Part shown: piece by piece, positions 28,195 through 37,918 of the stretch
How the letters are laid out: the number at the start of each line of letters is the position of its first letter
How positions within the stretch are numbered: position 1 is the first letter of the stretch
Assembly: GCF_013343215.1 (NCBI RefSeq)
Contig: NZ_CP039143.1
Coordinates: 2,542,001 to 2,606,000, forward strand
DNA: 64,000 nt
Reading direction: 5' to 3'
DNA from: Acinetobacter sp. 10FS3-1
GTDB lineage: Bacteria; Pseudomonadota; Gammaproteobacteria; Pseudomonadales; Moraxellaceae
Notes under the pieces: model-generated
What the model saw: only the letters and a program-made list of their open reading frames with translations
Told to the model about the DNA's origin: nothing
The model's database searches: none
Position numbers and translations under genes: made by a program

Positions 28195-28561
28195 TTTAGA
28201 CTTATTTTTTGAAATTATTTATCAGTTATTTTTTAAACTTTTAAAAGTATTGTGCATACTTAAATCAAACTAACAATCACTTAAGTATAAAAATATAGTT
28301 TTATCAAAGATTGATTATAAATACCTTAGACTAAAACCAGCGATTTATTTTTAAATTCAAAACTTAGAACCTGCTATTTGACACTTTGAATTTAAAAATT
28401 TTTGACAATGATCTTTTTTGGAAAATTTGAATTCATGTGCTCTCTATCTACAGTATCTGCACATAAAATATTCTTCTGCTCTACGCATTACAAACAGCCC
28501 GCTTTGCTATAATTTCATTTTCCCCTATTGATTATGCCTTTTTGGCATAAGTAGCACCTGC
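28195..28561. other. AT-rich spacer between the two RhtA-like genes
   Basis: A 367-base very AT-rich gap. It must contain the promoter of the second exporter gene: TTGACA at 28401-28406 is a clear -35-like hexamer, but I see no good -10 at 17 bases. There is no ORF of interest. Confidence 0.3.
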
Positions 28562-29452
28562 ATGCCAAACACTCAACTCCTTGCGGTGGTGTACATGGTT
28601 TTATCCATGACTTCCTACCAGATCAGTGCATCCTTCGCCAAGCAGCTATTTATGGTGCTTGATCCCATCACTGTGACCCTTTTAAGGTTGTGTTTCGCGG
28701 CAGTTATTGTCTGTGTCATGTTCCGCTCCTGGAACATTATTCGACGCTTACGCTTCTTGAAATGGCGGGATCTGCTCTACTATAGCGCAGCTTTGGGCGT
28801 GATGAATATTCTGTTTTATTTATCGCTAGGCCGTCTGCCACAAGGTATCGCGGTAGGGCTGGAATTTATCGGTCCGCTGGGCCTGGCACTGATTTCAATT
28901 CAGAATCGCAAAGATTATGCCTGGGTCTTGCTGGCAATTTTAGGGATCATCCTGATGGTGCCTTGGGGTCAGGCCCATAGCAGTAATTTCGACCTGATTG
29001 GCGCGGCCTGTGCGCTGGGTGCAGGTCTGTGCTGGGCCTTGTATATCTATTTTGGACAACGTGTCGTACAGCAGAATATCGGCATGCATGCGCTGACGAT
29101 TGCTATTACACTTTCCGCGTTCTGTTTATTACCCATTGGTTTATATAACAATGCTCCAGCCCTGATAGAGACCCAGTACTGGGGAAAAGCCTTGGCGATT
29201 GCCCTACTGGCCACTGCTATTCCTTATGCCCTGGATTTAAAAGCCCTGCAATACCTGAACAAAACCACCTATGGTACGCTCTCCAGTCTGTCTCCGGCCT
29301 TGGCAGCACTGGCCGGGTTTCTACTGCTGGGTGAAAAAATCACCCTACTTCAAACCGTGGCACTGTTCTGTATTATGCTGGCTTCAGTCGGGGTAACCTT
29401 AAGTGAAACGCATAAAAAATATAAAACCCCAAAAATTGACAAGCTGAATTAA
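28562..29452 (+). CDS. EamA/RhtA-like exporter, copy 2
   Basis: A 296-aa DMT-superfamily transporter with ten predicted helices. It aligns end to end with the 27319-28194 product: SYQISASFAKQLFMVLDPITVTLLRL at the start, LPQGIAVGLEFIGPLGLAL, GAGLCWALYIYFGQR, and the final ALAGFLLLGE helix. Exporter of amino acids such as threonine/homoserine is the best family guess. The pair probably arose by tandem duplication and has since diverged. Confidence 0.8.
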   Translation: MPNTQLLAVVYMVLSMTSYQISASFAKQLFMVLDPITVTLLRLCFAAVIVCVMFRSWNIIRRLRFLKWRDLLYYSAALGVMNILFYLSLGRLPQGIAVGLEFIGPLGLALISIQNRKDYAWVLLAILGIILMVPWGQAHSSNFDLIGAACALGAGLCWALYIYFGQRVVQQNIGMHALTIAITLSAFCLLPIGLYNNAPALIETQYWGKALAIALLATAIPYALDLKALQYLNKTTYGTLSSLSPALAALAGFLLLGEKITLLQTVALFCIMLASVGVTLSETHKKYKTPKIDKLN

Positions 29453-29512
29453 CTGATTAAAAAGATGGTCATCCAGCCATGTTGTGGTGTGATGTAATTT
29501 TAAATGCAAAGA

Positions 29513-29980
29513 TTAGCTTTGGACCAGCGTATCTTTGTTCATGTCTTTATAATGCTGGTATTCCCGCTGATATTGTTCAGCCAAAGCCGTCTTTTGTTGC
29601 TCATCCAAAATTTTACCAGCCTGCTGAAAGAAACCGTGTTCTTCCTCTTTTAAATGGTGATGCACCTTCTCAGACAGTTTTTTTGCCAGCGCAATCCACC
29701 TAGGATTACTGAGTTCCATCGCCGTCAGTTCTTCGACCATTTCATCCATTTCATGGTGTTCTGCCAGAGCATGACGGGTGATACTCAGGCCGGAATCCGT
29801 CATCATCAATGGAATATAGAAATAGCGGTCTTCCGCCGTCTCATGGGCAAACAGTTCATTTTTGAGTTGCTTGAACAATTCACGGCGTTCAAGTGAATCT
29901 CCGGAAGTCTGTAATAATTTTTCTGCCAGCTCGCGCTGAATCTGGTGGCTTTCTCTTAAAGCTTCAAAAATCGTCTGCAT
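29513..29980 (-). CDS. Hemerythrin HHE domain protein
   Basis: 155 aa. The family's iron ligands are in place: an early His (ESHQ), HETAEDRYFY (about 50-59), HALAEHHEMDEM (about 75-86) and HHHLKEEEHGFF (about 112-123), a four-helix bundle that binds a di-iron centre. Roles proposed for bacterial members are oxygen or nitric oxide sensing and iron-sulfur repair. ATG 29980 is placed five bases after GGAG; an adjacent ATG lies three bases upstream. It is a single gene. Confidence 0.88.
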   Translation of the reverse strand: MQTIFEALRESHQIQRELAEKLLQTSGDSLERRELFKQLKNELFAHETAEDRYFYIPLMMTDSGLSITRHALAEHHEMDEMVEELTAMELSNPRWIALAKKLSEKVHHHLKEEEHGFFQQAGKILDEQQKTALAEQYQREYQHYKDMNKDTLVQS

Positions 29981-30108
29981 CATGACTCCTGTTTCATTTT
30001 TTGTTCTTCATGCTGCTGATTCTAGAGAATTTTTAAGAGTTAATCTGGCATAGTTTGTACAGCTGTTGCTATAAAAAGGTTAATATCGAGAATGGTTTAC
30101 ATCTAGTT

Positions 30109-30876
30109 TCAAACCCAGAACAGCTGATAGCTCAAACGGCAAATCAGCAAACTAACCAGTATCAGAAACAAAATCCGGATAAAGCCACTGCCATATTTAA
30201 AAGCCAGTCTGACCCCCAGCAGCGAGCCGGCAATATTCGCCACCGCCATCATCGCACCGAGCAGAAATAGCACATGGCCACTGGGAATAAAGAAACTTAA
30301 AGCCGCCAGGTTGGTGGTGAAGTTGGCGATTTTTGAAAGTGCCGATGCATGCAGAAAATCTACGCTCAGGTAACGGATAAAAAAGAAGATAAAGAAACTG
30401 CCCGTGCCGGGTCCAAAAATTCCGTCATAAAATCCGATCAGCAAGCTGCCCAGTGCTGCCAGAATCAGCATCTTTTTATTCGGCTTTTGCTCGACATGTA
30501 ACTGGCCGAACTGTTTTTTCATGAAGGTATACAGTGCAATCACGATCAGCATGAACAAAACAAAAGGCTTGAGAATATCGACTGGAATCAAGGTAACACT
30601 GGCTGCGCCCATAAAAGCACTGACCAAGCTGCACAGCGCAATCACGCCCAGCAAGTTCCAAGGCAGTTTGACCTGCCTGAGGTAAGACCAGGCCGCAGAA
30701 CCGGTTCCAAAAATCGAAGCCAGCTTGTTGGTACCAAATACTGTGGCAGGTTGCAAGTGCGGCAGGCTGCTCATGAGGGCTGGAATCTGGATCAGCCCAC
30801 CGCCTCCCACCGCTGCATCAATCGCCCCTGCCATAAAGGCAAAGACGACCAGACTGATGACAATCTCAAGCTCCAT
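30109..30876 (-). CDS. TSUP-family (TauE/SafE) membrane transporter
   Basis: 255 aa with about eight helices in two repeats. The family signatures GAIDAAVGGGGLIQIPAL (about 17-34) and GFYDGIFGPGTGSFFIFFF (second repeat) are both present. Members export sulfite, sulfoacetate and related anions. The gene lies 15 bases downstream of truB on the same strand, so it is likely co-transcribed, although no functional link is evident. Confidence 0.85.
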   Translation of the reverse strand: MELEIVISLVVFAFMAGAIDAAVGGGGLIQIPALMSSLPHLQPATVFGTNKLASIFGTGSAAWSYLRQVKLPWNLLGVIALCSLVSAFMGAASVTLIPVDILKPFVLFMLIVIALYTFMKKQFGQLHVEQKPNKKMLILAALGSLLIGFYDGIFGPGTGSFFIFFFIRYLSVDFLHASALSKIANFTTNLAALSFFIPSGHVLFLLGAMMAVANIAGSLLGVRLAFKYGSGFIRILFLILVSLLICRLSYQLFWV

Positions 30877-30891
30877 GTGAATAAAACCGAA

Positions 30892-31797
30892 TTAGAGATT
30901 AAGTACGCGTTTTGGCACCAGACGTTTACGCTCGGTAATTTCTGCCAGCCCCAGACACTGATCGCCATGAAAGACCAATACCTGCGGTTCAGCAGGATGA
31001 TCAATATTACTTTCCATCCCCCGGCTAAAATACTCCGCGCGGCCTTCCGGCACCTGAATGTGCGTAAAATGCTGGACCGGAGCATAGGCAGCTAAAAGCA
31101 GGGCTTCGCGCTCTGCTTCAGTCAGACTTTCCAGATATTCGAGGGTATAGCTAGGGATAAGATCAAAATGTCCAGTTCGAGTACGGTGCAGATAAGTCAG
31201 ATGACCATACGTTCCCAGCGCTTTGGCAATATCTTCACCGAGTACACGAATATAAGTGCCTTTGGAGCAGGTCACATCCAGCGTGATACTGTTTTCAGTA
31301 AAGGACAATAAGGTAATTGCATAAATAGTGATTGGGCGAGCTTCGCGTTCAATCTCAATGCCTTGGCGAGCCAGTTCATATAACGGTCGGCCTTCTTTTT
31401 TGAGAGCCGAATACATCGGTGGCACTTGCTGGATATCCCCAGTGAACTGAGCCAAGACCTCTTCAATACGTGCTTCAGTCAGCTCGGGCACCGCCTGCTC
31501 CAGTAGCACTTCACCTTCGACATCCCCCGTGGTGGTGCTATGACCTAAAAAGATGGTGGTCTGATAGCGCTTGGTCGAATCCAGCAGATAATGCGAAAAC
31601 TTGGTCGCCTCTCCCAAACAGATCGGCAATAAACCGGAGGCCAGTGGATCCAGTGCCCCGGTATGGCCTGCCTTTTGCGCACGGTACAGCCAGCGGACTT
31701 TTTGCAGTGCCGCATTAGAGCTGATGCCCAAAGGTTTATTTAACAGAAATACACCGCTGATATGACGACGCTGAATTTTAGGAGAAGCTACTTTCAT
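30892..31797 (-). CDS. truB: tRNA pseudouridine(55) synthase
   Basis: TruB makes pseudouridine 55 in the T-loop of all elongator tRNAs and also acts as a tRNA chaperone. The product is 301 aa. The catalytic Asp50 lies in [14 protein letters not shown], with the [10 protein letters not shown] motif before it and [19 protein letters not shown] (about 180-198) after it. The C-terminal PUA-like end contains the LVPKRVLNL tail. Many gammaproteobacteria have truB near rbfA/rpsO; here it is with a TSUP transporter. Confidence 0.95.
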   Translation of the reverse strand: MKVASPKIQRRHISGVFLLNKPLGISSNAALQKVRWLYRAQKAGHTGALDPLASGLLPICLGEATKFSHYLLDSTKRYQTTIFLGHSTTTGDVEGEVLLEQAVPELTEARIEEVLAQFTGDIQQVPPMYSALKKEGRPLYELARQGIEIEREARPITIYAITLLSFTENSITLDVTCSKGTYIRVLGEDIAKALGTYGHLTYLHRTRTGHFDLIPSYTLEYLESLTEAEREALLLAAYAPVQHFTHIQVPEGRAEYFSRGMESNIDHPAEPQVLVFHGDQCLGLAEITERKRLVPKRVLNL

Positions 31798-31950
31798 GGC
31801 ACAACATCAGACATTTTTTAAATTGGTGCAATGGTAAAACCCTGCTCGATGATTTACAACTTGTCTATGCCGTTGAAATACATTTATGGCATATTGGGTC
31901 TATTCAGACTGGGTTCCTCAGGAAAGAAAAACAAAAAAGGTGCATAGGAT

Positions 31951-32979
31951 ATGCAGAAATACAAAATCTGGATTATTTTGGCGCTGGTGCTCCTCTGTAT
32001 GATCACCCTGATTCTGTGGCTAGCTCCCAAAGATAAGGCTGAAGCACATATAGCTATGCCGTCATCTTCCGCCACTGCCCCCCAGCAACAGACAGTATTG
32101 CTAAATCAGAACCTGGCCAATGCCATGTTTGCCAGTTCCAGTCAGCAGGATACGGAAATCAACTGTCAAATGCGTCTTGATGCCAGTCAGCGCTTAATAG
32201 TGAATGAACAGACCCGTAACTGTTTTGAATATTTTATTACCCAGTATGGCGAAAAAACACTGGAACAGATCGATACCGATTTTCAGGGCTACATTTCTCA
32301 GAATTATCAACAACCTGCGCTCTCACAAATTCTGGACTTGTGGAAGCGTTATCTGCAATACCGTCAGGCCCTAGGTTCATTAAACCCGCCCTCTGGCCTC
32401 AATCAGGAAGACCCGGCTTATTACCGCAGTATCTATACTGCTACCCAGAATTTACGTCAACAGTTTTTCTCGCAGGGTGAAATTGAAGGCCTGTTTGGTA
32501 CAGAAGATAGCTACCATGAATATACCTTGGAACGGATGGCAGTTCTGGCAGATCAACAGCTGAGTGAAGCAGAAAAAGCCCAGCAACTGAAAAACTTATT
32601 CGAGCAACTACCTCAGGACTGGCAGGAAAATCTGGAACAACTGAACAAGCTAGAAGATTTACGTCAATTAACGGCTGATATTAAAGCTCGCGGCGGCTCT
32701 GCTGAAGAAATCCAGCAGATGCGTCTAAATCTGGTGGGTCCGGCCGCTACCCAGCGTTTGGAAAAACTGGATATAGAACGGGCCAACTGGAAAAATGATG
32801 TCAACCACTACCTTTATGCACGGGACAACATCTTAAAAAGTGGCATAAGTGATAATGCCAAACAGCAAGCTATTCAGGAGCTGCGGGTACAGTCCTTTAA
32901 AAAGCCCGAAGACCGTTTGCGACTGGCCACCTTTGAACAACTGCATGATCAGGGGGGTAAATTACCTTATCCAGATTGA
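31951..32979 (+). CDS. lipB: Lipase-specific foldase (lipase chaperone)
   Basis: Lif-type foldases are inner-membrane-anchored periplasmic chaperones that fold the partner lipase before type II secretion. The 342-aa product has one N-terminal transmembrane helix (residues 6-25), a Ser/Ala/Gln-rich linker, and the helical foldase domain. The family RxxFDY(F/C)-like element is present in variant form as TRNCFEYFITQYGE (about 90-103), and the C-terminal helix LRLATFEQLHDQGGKLPYP is conserved. The lipase gene follows, in the chaperone-first order known from Acinetobacter (lipBA). A terminator-like hairpin lies in the gap before it. Confidence 0.88.
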   Translation: MQKYKIWIILALVLLCMITLILWLAPKDKAEAHIAMPSSSATAPQQQTVLLNQNLANAMFASSSQQDTEINCQMRLDASQRLIVNEQTRNCFEYFITQYGEKTLEQIDTDFQGYISQNYQQPALSQILDLWKRYLQYRQALGSLNPPSGLNQEDPAYYRSIYTATQNLRQQFFSQGEIEGLFGTEDSYHEYTLERMAVLADQQLSEAEKAQQLKNLFEQLPQDWQENLEQLNKLEDLRQLTADIKARGGSAEEIQQMRLNLVGPAATQRLEKLDIERANWKNDVNHYLYARDNILKSGISDNAKQQAIQELRVQSFKKPEDRLRLATFEQLHDQGGKLPYPD

Positions 32980-33319
32980 TATGCTCTCCTGATCAAATCA
33001 GGTCAGAGAAGCTGGCTCCTTGCTGGATCTATTCATCGGATTGACAAAGATCCTACCTCAATAGAGGTAAACAAGTATTTCAGCCACTGTTCATATGGTG
33101 TCGCGTTTTCAAGAGTTTATAAAAGCTATCTCGAATAGTTGGTGCGCCACTATTTTTTCAGCTTGCTCTTGTCCTGAAATGATATGGTCTTTAGCCGACA
33201 GTCTGAGAAGAATAAGCAAAAGAAAAACAATATTCCCTCATGAACAGCGCAGCATGGACTGCAAAATTTTAGCGCTGGAACTGACAACCTATTTAATAAA
33301 ACTTATAAAAAGGGAGTTT
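32980..33319. other. Gap between lipase chaperone and secreted-peptide ORF
   Basis: 340 bases. It holds the hairpin at 33134-33158 and otherwise AT-rich DNA with no convincing gene. A frame beginning at 33095 runs into the secreted-peptide ORF, but only its last 47 codons, from the strong ribosome-binding site, look like protein. Confidence 0.4.
33134..33158 (+). terminator. Terminator-like hairpin after lipB
   Basis: AATAG-T-TGG/CCA-CTATT with a 4-base loop (one bulge) followed by TTTTTT. It suggests lipA is at least partly transcribed separately. Confidence 0.55.
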
Positions 33320-33463
33320 ATGAAAATGTTGAGGCAGTTTCAGCCCGCATTGGCTGTCACGCTCACCAGTAGCATAGTGCTTGGCTTATCTCTACACACC
33401 CAAGCAGTGTGCCAGGGCCACGCGGGTCATTGCAAAAGAAAAATATGGCGCGGATTGCCATAA
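33320..33463 (+). CDS. Short ORF with signal peptide, between lipase chaperone and lipase
   Basis: ATG 33320 is preceded by AGGGAG, a strong ribosome-binding site. The 47-residue product is a signal peptide (MKMLRQFQPALAVTLTSS, then IVLGLSLHTQA with an AxA-like site) followed by only about 18 residues ending RKIWRGLP. A +1-type shift just after the signal peptide would lead into a second frame, CARATRVIAKEKYGADCHNNNKQE, ending at the lipA ribosome-binding site. So it may be a frameshifted small secreted protein or the remnant of an older lipase gene start. Function unknown. Confidence 0.45.
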   Translation: MKMLRQFQPALAVTLTSSIVLGLSLHTQAVCQGHAGHCKRKIWRGLP

Positions 33464-33485
33464 CAACAACAAGCAGGAGTGATTT

Positions 33486-34454
33486 ATGAAATATGGACTA
33501 TTTATAGCAGGCTTGCTCTTCGGCTCAAGCTCTGTCATGGCACAAACTCCCACGCTGGCCAGTCAAGCCACTGCAAAAGTCAGCTCGAACTATGCCAAAA
33601 CCCAATATCCGATAGTTTTTGCGCATGGTATGGCAGGATTTATTCGTATAGGCACGGATCAGTTTGAACTGGATTACTGGTATCAGATTCTGCCAGATTT
33701 GGCCCGTAATGGCGCCAATGTCTGGGCCACGCGTGTATCACCCTTTAACTCATCTGAGGTACGGGGTGAACAGCTTAAACAGCAGGTTGAAGAAATTTTA
33801 GCCATTACAGGCGCTGAAAAGGTCAATCTGATTGGTCACTCGCATGGCGGCCCGACGATTCGCTATGTGGCAGGTGTAGCCCCTAACTCCGTTGCCTCCT
33901 TAACTACAGTGGGCGCACCCCATAAAGGTTCTACAGTGGCGGATTTAATTCTAAAAGCGCAAGGCACGGTTATTGAAGAAGCTTTGGTCGGTAGCATTAA
34001 TCTGATGTCTAAAGCAATCACTTGGGCACAGGGCCTAAACCCGAACAGTTTCCCGCATGATTCCATGGCGGCAGGTAACAGTCTTACACTGGCCGGCGCA
34101 GCTGAATTTAACCAGAAATATCCCCTCGGGATGCCTACAACAAGCTGTGGAGAAGGCAGCTATAAACAGGGAAGCATTTACCACTATTCTTTTACTGGTG
34201 TTGGAACGGTCACCAATATTCTTGATCCGGACTCCGCTTTACAGCTCACCAGCTTATTAATAGATGGAGGACGGGATAATGATGGCCTGGTGGCACGTTG
34301 TAGCGCAAAATTCGGTAAAACCATTCGCGATAATTACCACTGGAATCATCTGGACGAGGTTAATATGGTATTGGGTCTTAAAAGTCTTTTTGCCCCTGAT
34401 CCGGTCAATGTCTATCGCCAACATGCCAACCGTTTAAAGTTACAGGGACTTTAA
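33486..34454 (+). CDS. lipA: Secreted triacylglycerol lipase (family I)
   Basis: 322 aa with a signal peptide MKYGLFIAGLLFGSSSVMA. The catalytic Ser119 lies in the elbow GHSHGG, the oxyanion-hole segment is FAHGMAGF (about 45-52), and the catalytic Asp and His are expected in DNDGLV (about 268) and WNHLDEVN (about 292). Two cysteines (TSCGEG and ARCSAK) can form the structural disulfide of this family. Its maturation should need the upstream chaperone and a type II system. AGGAG precedes the start at seven bases. Confidence 0.92.
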   Translation: MKYGLFIAGLLFGSSSVMAQTPTLASQATAKVSSNYAKTQYPIVFAHGMAGFIRIGTDQFELDYWYQILPDLARNGANVWATRVSPFNSSEVRGEQLKQQVEEILAITGAEKVNLIGHSHGGPTIRYVAGVAPNSVASLTTVGAPHKGSTVADLILKAQGTVIEEALVGSINLMSKAITWAQGLNPNSFPHDSMAAGNSLTLAGAAEFNQKYPLGMPTTSCGEGSYKQGSIYHYSFTGVGTVTNILDPDSALQLTSLLIDGGRDNDGLVARCSAKFGKTIRDNYHWNHLDEVNMVLGLKSLFAPDPVNVYRQHANRLKLQGL

Positions 34455-34618
34455 GGTCAAAGAGGATCCTGGAGCGACTGTAGAGAATACTTCAGTTGTT
34501 TTAAAAAAACATGATGAGGGGACAACTTTGGTAATATTCAGGATGAGCAAGTGGTGGTTTTCCATTCACCGGCCAACAGATTAAAAGTACAGGCATATAA
34601 AATACTAAACTACAGATA

Positions 34619-34647
34619 TAAAAAATGCGCCGATAGGCGCATTTTTT
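34619..34647. terminator. Bidirectional terminator between lipA and rplS
   Basis: AAAAATGCGCC/GGCGCATTTTT-type stem with A- and T-runs on both sides; it serves the rpsP operon on the minus strand and possibly lipA. Confidence 0.8.
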
Positions 34648-34668
34648 AACTCGTGATAAAACTTAAAA

Positions 34669-35043
34669 TTAAGCTTTAACTTTACGAGCTGGTAATTTTT
34701 CACGGATACGCGCAGCTTTACCAGACAATTCACGCAGGTAGTAAAGTTTAGCACGACGAACGGCACCACGACGTTTCACTTCAACTTTAGCTACGATTGG
34801 AGAATGTGTTTGGAAAACACGTTCAACACCAACACCGCTAGAGATTTTACGAACTGTAAACGCAGAGTTTAAACCACGGTTTTTGATCGCAATTACCACA
34901 CCTTCAAAAGCCTGAAGACGTTCACGATCGCCCTCTTTTACTTTTACAGAAACAATAACTGTATCACCTGGTGCAAATTCAGGTAGATCTGTTCTTAATT
35001 GTGCATTTTCAACTGCTTGAACTAAAGGATGCTTACCGCTCAT
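34669..35043 (-). CDS. rplS: 50S ribosomal protein L19
   Basis: 124 aa, typical length. It begins [17 protein letters not shown] and contains [26 protein letters not shown] and the conserved [23 protein letters not shown] end. L19 sits at the 30S-50S interface. It is the last gene of the rpsP-rimM-trmD-rplS operon, separated from trmD by a 190-base leader with hairpins. Confidence 0.98.
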   Translation of the reverse strand: MSGKHPLVQAVENAQLRTDLPEFAPGDTVIVSVKVKEGDRERLQAFEGVVIAIKNRGLNSAFTVRKISSGVGVERVFQTHSPIVAKVEVKRRGAVRRAKLYYLRELSGKAARIREKLPARKVKA

Positions 35044-35168
35044 GGGGTATCTCCGATTAGCGCGGGTCAGAAGGGGTCTGATATCCGCAGGGTATAGAGG
35101 CTAAAGCGCATGTTACCCATTAAACTTTTTCTTTATGCTTGACCACTTCAATACATAAAGAGCCGAAT

Positions 35169-35228
35169 AAAATACTTAATTAAATTTAAGTATTTTGCTC
35201 AGGTAAAGCCTTAAAGCAGTGCTTTAAG
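35169..35228 (-). promoter_or_regulatory. Two hairpins between trmD and rplS
   Basis: An 11-bp perfect stem AAAATACTTAA/TTAAGTATTTT (35169-35196), and next to it TTAAAGC-agt-GCTTTAA (about 35210-35226). They lie in the unusually long gap inside an operon that is normally compact, and could attenuate or process the transcript so that rplS is expressed differently from trmD. Confidence 0.4.
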
Positions 35229-35233
35229 TTTAC

Positions 35234-35974
35234 TTACCTTTGCTCATCTTTGAGCCATTTTTTTTGCTGCTTGCTTAGCTCAACTTGCTCCACCAACTCT
35301 GGGCGGCGTTCAAGTGTACGCTGGTAACGCTGCAAAAACCGCCATTTTTCAATATTTGCATGATGCCCGGACTTTAATACCTCAGGCACATCCAAACCTT
35401 CAAAATGATCTGGCTTGGTATATTGCGGGCAGTCTAACAGACCGTCCACAAAGGAGTCTTGCACATGAGATTGCTCATCAGACATGGCATTCGGAAGTCT
35501 CCGAATAATGCTGTCTAATAAAACCATCGCAGGCAGCTCACCGCCCGACAAGACGTAATCCCCGATTGACCATTCCTGATCAACATATTTCTGGATCAAA
35601 CGCTCATCGACCCCCTCATAACGTCCACAGAGTACAATCAGACCGTCATACTGAACGAAATCCTGTACTGCTGCTTCGTTTAAGGTTTTACCTTGTGGTG
35701 ACATATACACCACCGGTACATGAACCGCACCGGCATCACTTGCAAGCTCTTTGGCACGATGAATTGCTTTTGCCAGCGGCTCAGCCATCATCACCATACC
35801 CGGACCACCCCCAAATGGACGTTCATCCACCCGTTTGTAGTTGCCCGTCGCAAAATCACGTGGATTAATACAGTGAATCTGCATCAATTCCCGTTTTGCT
35901 GCGCGCCCGCTAATCCCGTAGGCTGTAATCGCTTCAAACATTTCAGGAAAAAGCGTAATGACTGCAAAAAACAT
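35234..35974 (-). CDS. trmD: tRNA (guanine(37)-N1)-methyltransferase
   Basis: 246 aa SPOUT-class enzyme that methylates G37 next to the anticodon to prevent frameshifting. The knot region shows [11 protein letters not shown], the SAM site [11 protein letters not shown] (about 110-120), and [17 protein letters not shown] (about 135-151). It begins [13 protein letters not shown]. It lies 25 bases downstream of rimM in the ribosomal operon. Confidence 0.98.
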   Translation of the reverse strand: MFFAVITLFPEMFEAITAYGISGRAAKRELMQIHCINPRDFATGNYKRVDERPFGGGPGMVMMAEPLAKAIHRAKELASDAGAVHVPVVYMSPQGKTLNEAAVQDFVQYDGLIVLCGRYEGVDERLIQKYVDQEWSIGDYVLSGGELPAMVLLDSIIRRLPNAMSDEQSHVQDSFVDGLLDCPQYTKPDHFEGLDVPEVLKSGHHANIEKWRFLQRYQRTLERRPELVEQVELSKQQKKWLKDEQR

Positions 35975-35999
35975 CGCAGGCTCCTCTATTTCCGAAATA

Positions 36000-36548
36000 T
36001 TAGTAATCTACGCCCCAATTTACGTAGATACGACCAGCTTCGAGATCAACATGCTGGACCACATCTTTGTGCCATGGAATCATTCGCTCTTCACCATCAA
36101 CGCTCTCGGCAGTCGCACGAACCACCATAACGTCATTGGCACCTGTCTCAAACAGCTCATGGATTTGACCGAGGTTGACTTCCTGCTCATCGTCGTCCAG
36201 ACCTAACACCGTTAGGCCTTTCAGATCAGACCAGTAATACTCGTCCACGCCTGCTTGTGGCAGTTGCGATTTTGCAATCCAGATATTTGCACCCACCAGG
36301 TTATCTGCTGCGGTGCGATCGCTCACACCTTTCAAGCTGACCACCAGGCCTTTACCATGGGGTTTCCAACGTTTTACATCGACAATTTGCCAACCTGCTT
36401 TGGTCTCAATATACCAAGGCAGGTAGTCAAATATGTTGCTCATGGGTTCTGTATTGGAATAGACCCAGAGCCACCCATTTAATCCATATGCTGAACGTAA
36501 CTGTCCAATCTGAATACGATCTTCGGGAACATTCTGTGTTGGTGTCAT
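36000..36548 (-). CDS. rimM: Ribosome maturation factor RimM
   Basis: 182 aa. RimM binds S19 and helps assemble the 30S head domain. The N-terminal RimM domain ([18 protein letters not shown]) and the C-terminal PRC-barrel domain ([12 protein letters not shown] and [22 protein letters not shown]) are both complete. It lies between rpsP and trmD, the usual order. Confidence 0.97.
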   Translation of the reverse strand: MTPTQNVPEDRIQIGQLRSAYGLNGWLWVYSNTEPMSNIFDYLPWYIETKAGWQIVDVKRWKPHGKGLVVSLKGVSDRTAADNLVGANIWIAKSQLPQAGVDEYYWSDLKGLTVLGLDDDEQEVNLGQIHELFETGANDVMVVRATAESVDGEERMIPWHKDVVQHVDLEAGRIYVNWGVDY

Positions 36549-36576
36549 GGGCTACCTACTACTTAATTCGTTAAAA

Positions 36577-36834
36577 TTATGCAGCAGCTGCAGCTTTCTT
36601 AGCTTGAGCAGCTAAAGAAGCAACACGCTCTGAAGGTTGAGCACCTTGAGCCACCCAGTGAGCGAAACGATCAGCATCTAAACGAAGTTTTTCTGCTTTA
36701 CCTTGAGCTGTTGGGTTGAAGAAACCGATACGTTCGATGAAACGACCGTCACGCGCATTGCGGCTGTCAGTTACAACGATTTGATAGAATGGACGCTTTT
36801 TAGCACCACCACGAGTAAGACGAATAACAACCAT
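36577..36834 (-). CDS. rpsP: 30S ribosomal protein S16
   Basis: 85 aa beginning [21 protein letters not shown], with [12 protein letters not shown] and an Ala/Lys-rich tail. First gene of the rpsP-rimM-trmD-rplS operon; its promoter should lie in the 140 bases that separate it from the pilin operon. Confidence 0.98.
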   Translation of the reverse strand: MVVIRLTRGGAKKRPFYQIVVTDSRNARDGRFIERIGFFNPTAQGKAEKLRLDADRFAHWVAQGAQPSERVASLAAQAKKAAAAA

Positions 36835-36973
36835 GATAGAACCTTATAGTTTTTACGGATTATCCCTGTATCGACCATCGACACAATTCAAACCCCTTTC
36901 ATAGAGGGCCGTATTTTACGCGAAGTTCGCCCTGAATGAAAGATTAAAAAGTGGGTTGGCTACAATTTTAGGT

Positions 36974-37459
36974 TTAGCGCCCGTCCCAAGTCGAAGTGTT
37001 CATCAATGAAGCTGCACAATTTGTTAGCGTTGTTGTCTTTGACCAATGTCGGAATCCTTGATAATCAATACACATTGCACCATTCCCCCGCTGCGATTCT
37101 GACGTAATCGGATCAGCAATTAATACCCAACGTGTATAATTAGCTATTGTAGAACCATCCGATTTTATCTCAGCTGGAAAAACCAGACTCAAATTATAAA
37201 GACCATTTTCAGATATGCCTGAGATACCCAAGTCGCTTAAACTAATCGTTGTGGTAGCTGACTTTTTATAATGAAAATTTGCAATCTTATAACGATTAAT
37301 CTTACTCACAGCCTCCATGAGTTCTGCTTGAGTATCTACTCGATTTACCCTGATCTTATAACCCTGATAGGATGGCAAAGCTATAGCAGCTAATATACCG
37401 ATGATTGCCACTATGATCATTAATTCAATAAGTGTAAAACCGTTTCTTAATCTGTCCAT
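36974..37459 (-). CDS. comF: Type IV pilin-like protein, ComF-type
   Basis: 161 aa. A class III leader MDRLRNG is followed by [33 protein letters not shown]; PilD should cut after the Gly and Glu5 is present. Two cysteines near the C-terminus (GAMCIDYQG and TNCAAS) suggest the pilin D-loop. In Acinetobacter the two pilin-like genes downstream of pilY1 are comE and comF and are needed for natural transformation. The start overlaps the end of the previous pilin gene by 13 bases. Last gene of the operon. Confidence 0.82.
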   Translation of the reverse strand: MDRLRNGFTLIELMIIVAIIGILAAIALPSYQGYKIRVNRVDTQAELMEAVSKINRYKIANFHYKKSATTTISLSDLGISGISENGLYNLSLVFPAEIKSDGSTIANYTRWVLIADPITSESQRGNGAMCIDYQGFRHWSKTTTLTNCAASLMNTSTWDGR

Positions 37460-37911
37460 GAAGTTTCCCCATTACAGTCAAGATCAATCCTACTACCTTG
37501 TACCTTTTTACATTTCAACCCTGTACTCGTCATGACAAATTGCTGCAATTTTGGATAACTCGCACTGGGGGTAGCAAGAATCACCCAACTTCTACCTGTT
37601 GCATCTGTATCTGTCAGTGCATTATCTGTGTCATCCCCATCTTTAACACTAAATGTATATTTAGCATTGGTAGAAGTCGGATAATAATTCATTCCATCTT
37701 CAATAGCATAATTCAGATAATTGAATTGGCGAGCCTTGTATTTTTCCAATTCGTTCGCAATATGCTGTATTCGCTGCTTTGCTGCAGACTCAACAGAACG
37801 CTGTATATAACTCTGATAACTTGGAAAAGCGATTGCAGCGATGATAGCTATCACCATCACCACAATCATTAGTTCAATTAGTGTAAACCCCTTTTTATAT
37901 TCGTTCACCAT
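37447..37911 (-). CDS. comE: Type IV pilin-like protein, PilE/ComE-type
   Basis: 154 aa. The leader MVNEYKKG precedes [31 protein letters not shown] with Glu5. The C-terminal part has the pair LKCKKVQG and LDCNGET for a D-loop. It lies seven bases downstream of pilY1. Minor pilins of this kind prime pilus assembly and occur at the tip together with PilY1. Confidence 0.82.
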   Translation of the reverse strand: MVNEYKKGFTLIELMIVVMVIAIIAAIAFPSYQSYIQRSVESAAKQRIQHIANELEKYKARQFNYLNYAIEDGMNYYPTSTNAKYTFSVKDGDDTDNALTDTDATGRSWVILATPSASYPKLQQFVMTSTGLKCKKVQGSRIDLDCNGETSWTD

Positions 37912-37918
37912 ATCCTCC

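Noticed and set aside
33286..33309. CTGACA-N17-TATAAA as promoter of the secreted-peptide ORF and lipA
   Set aside because: Hexamers and spacing look good, but the start point would fall inside the ribosome-binding site 10 bases later, so it could not serve this start codon.
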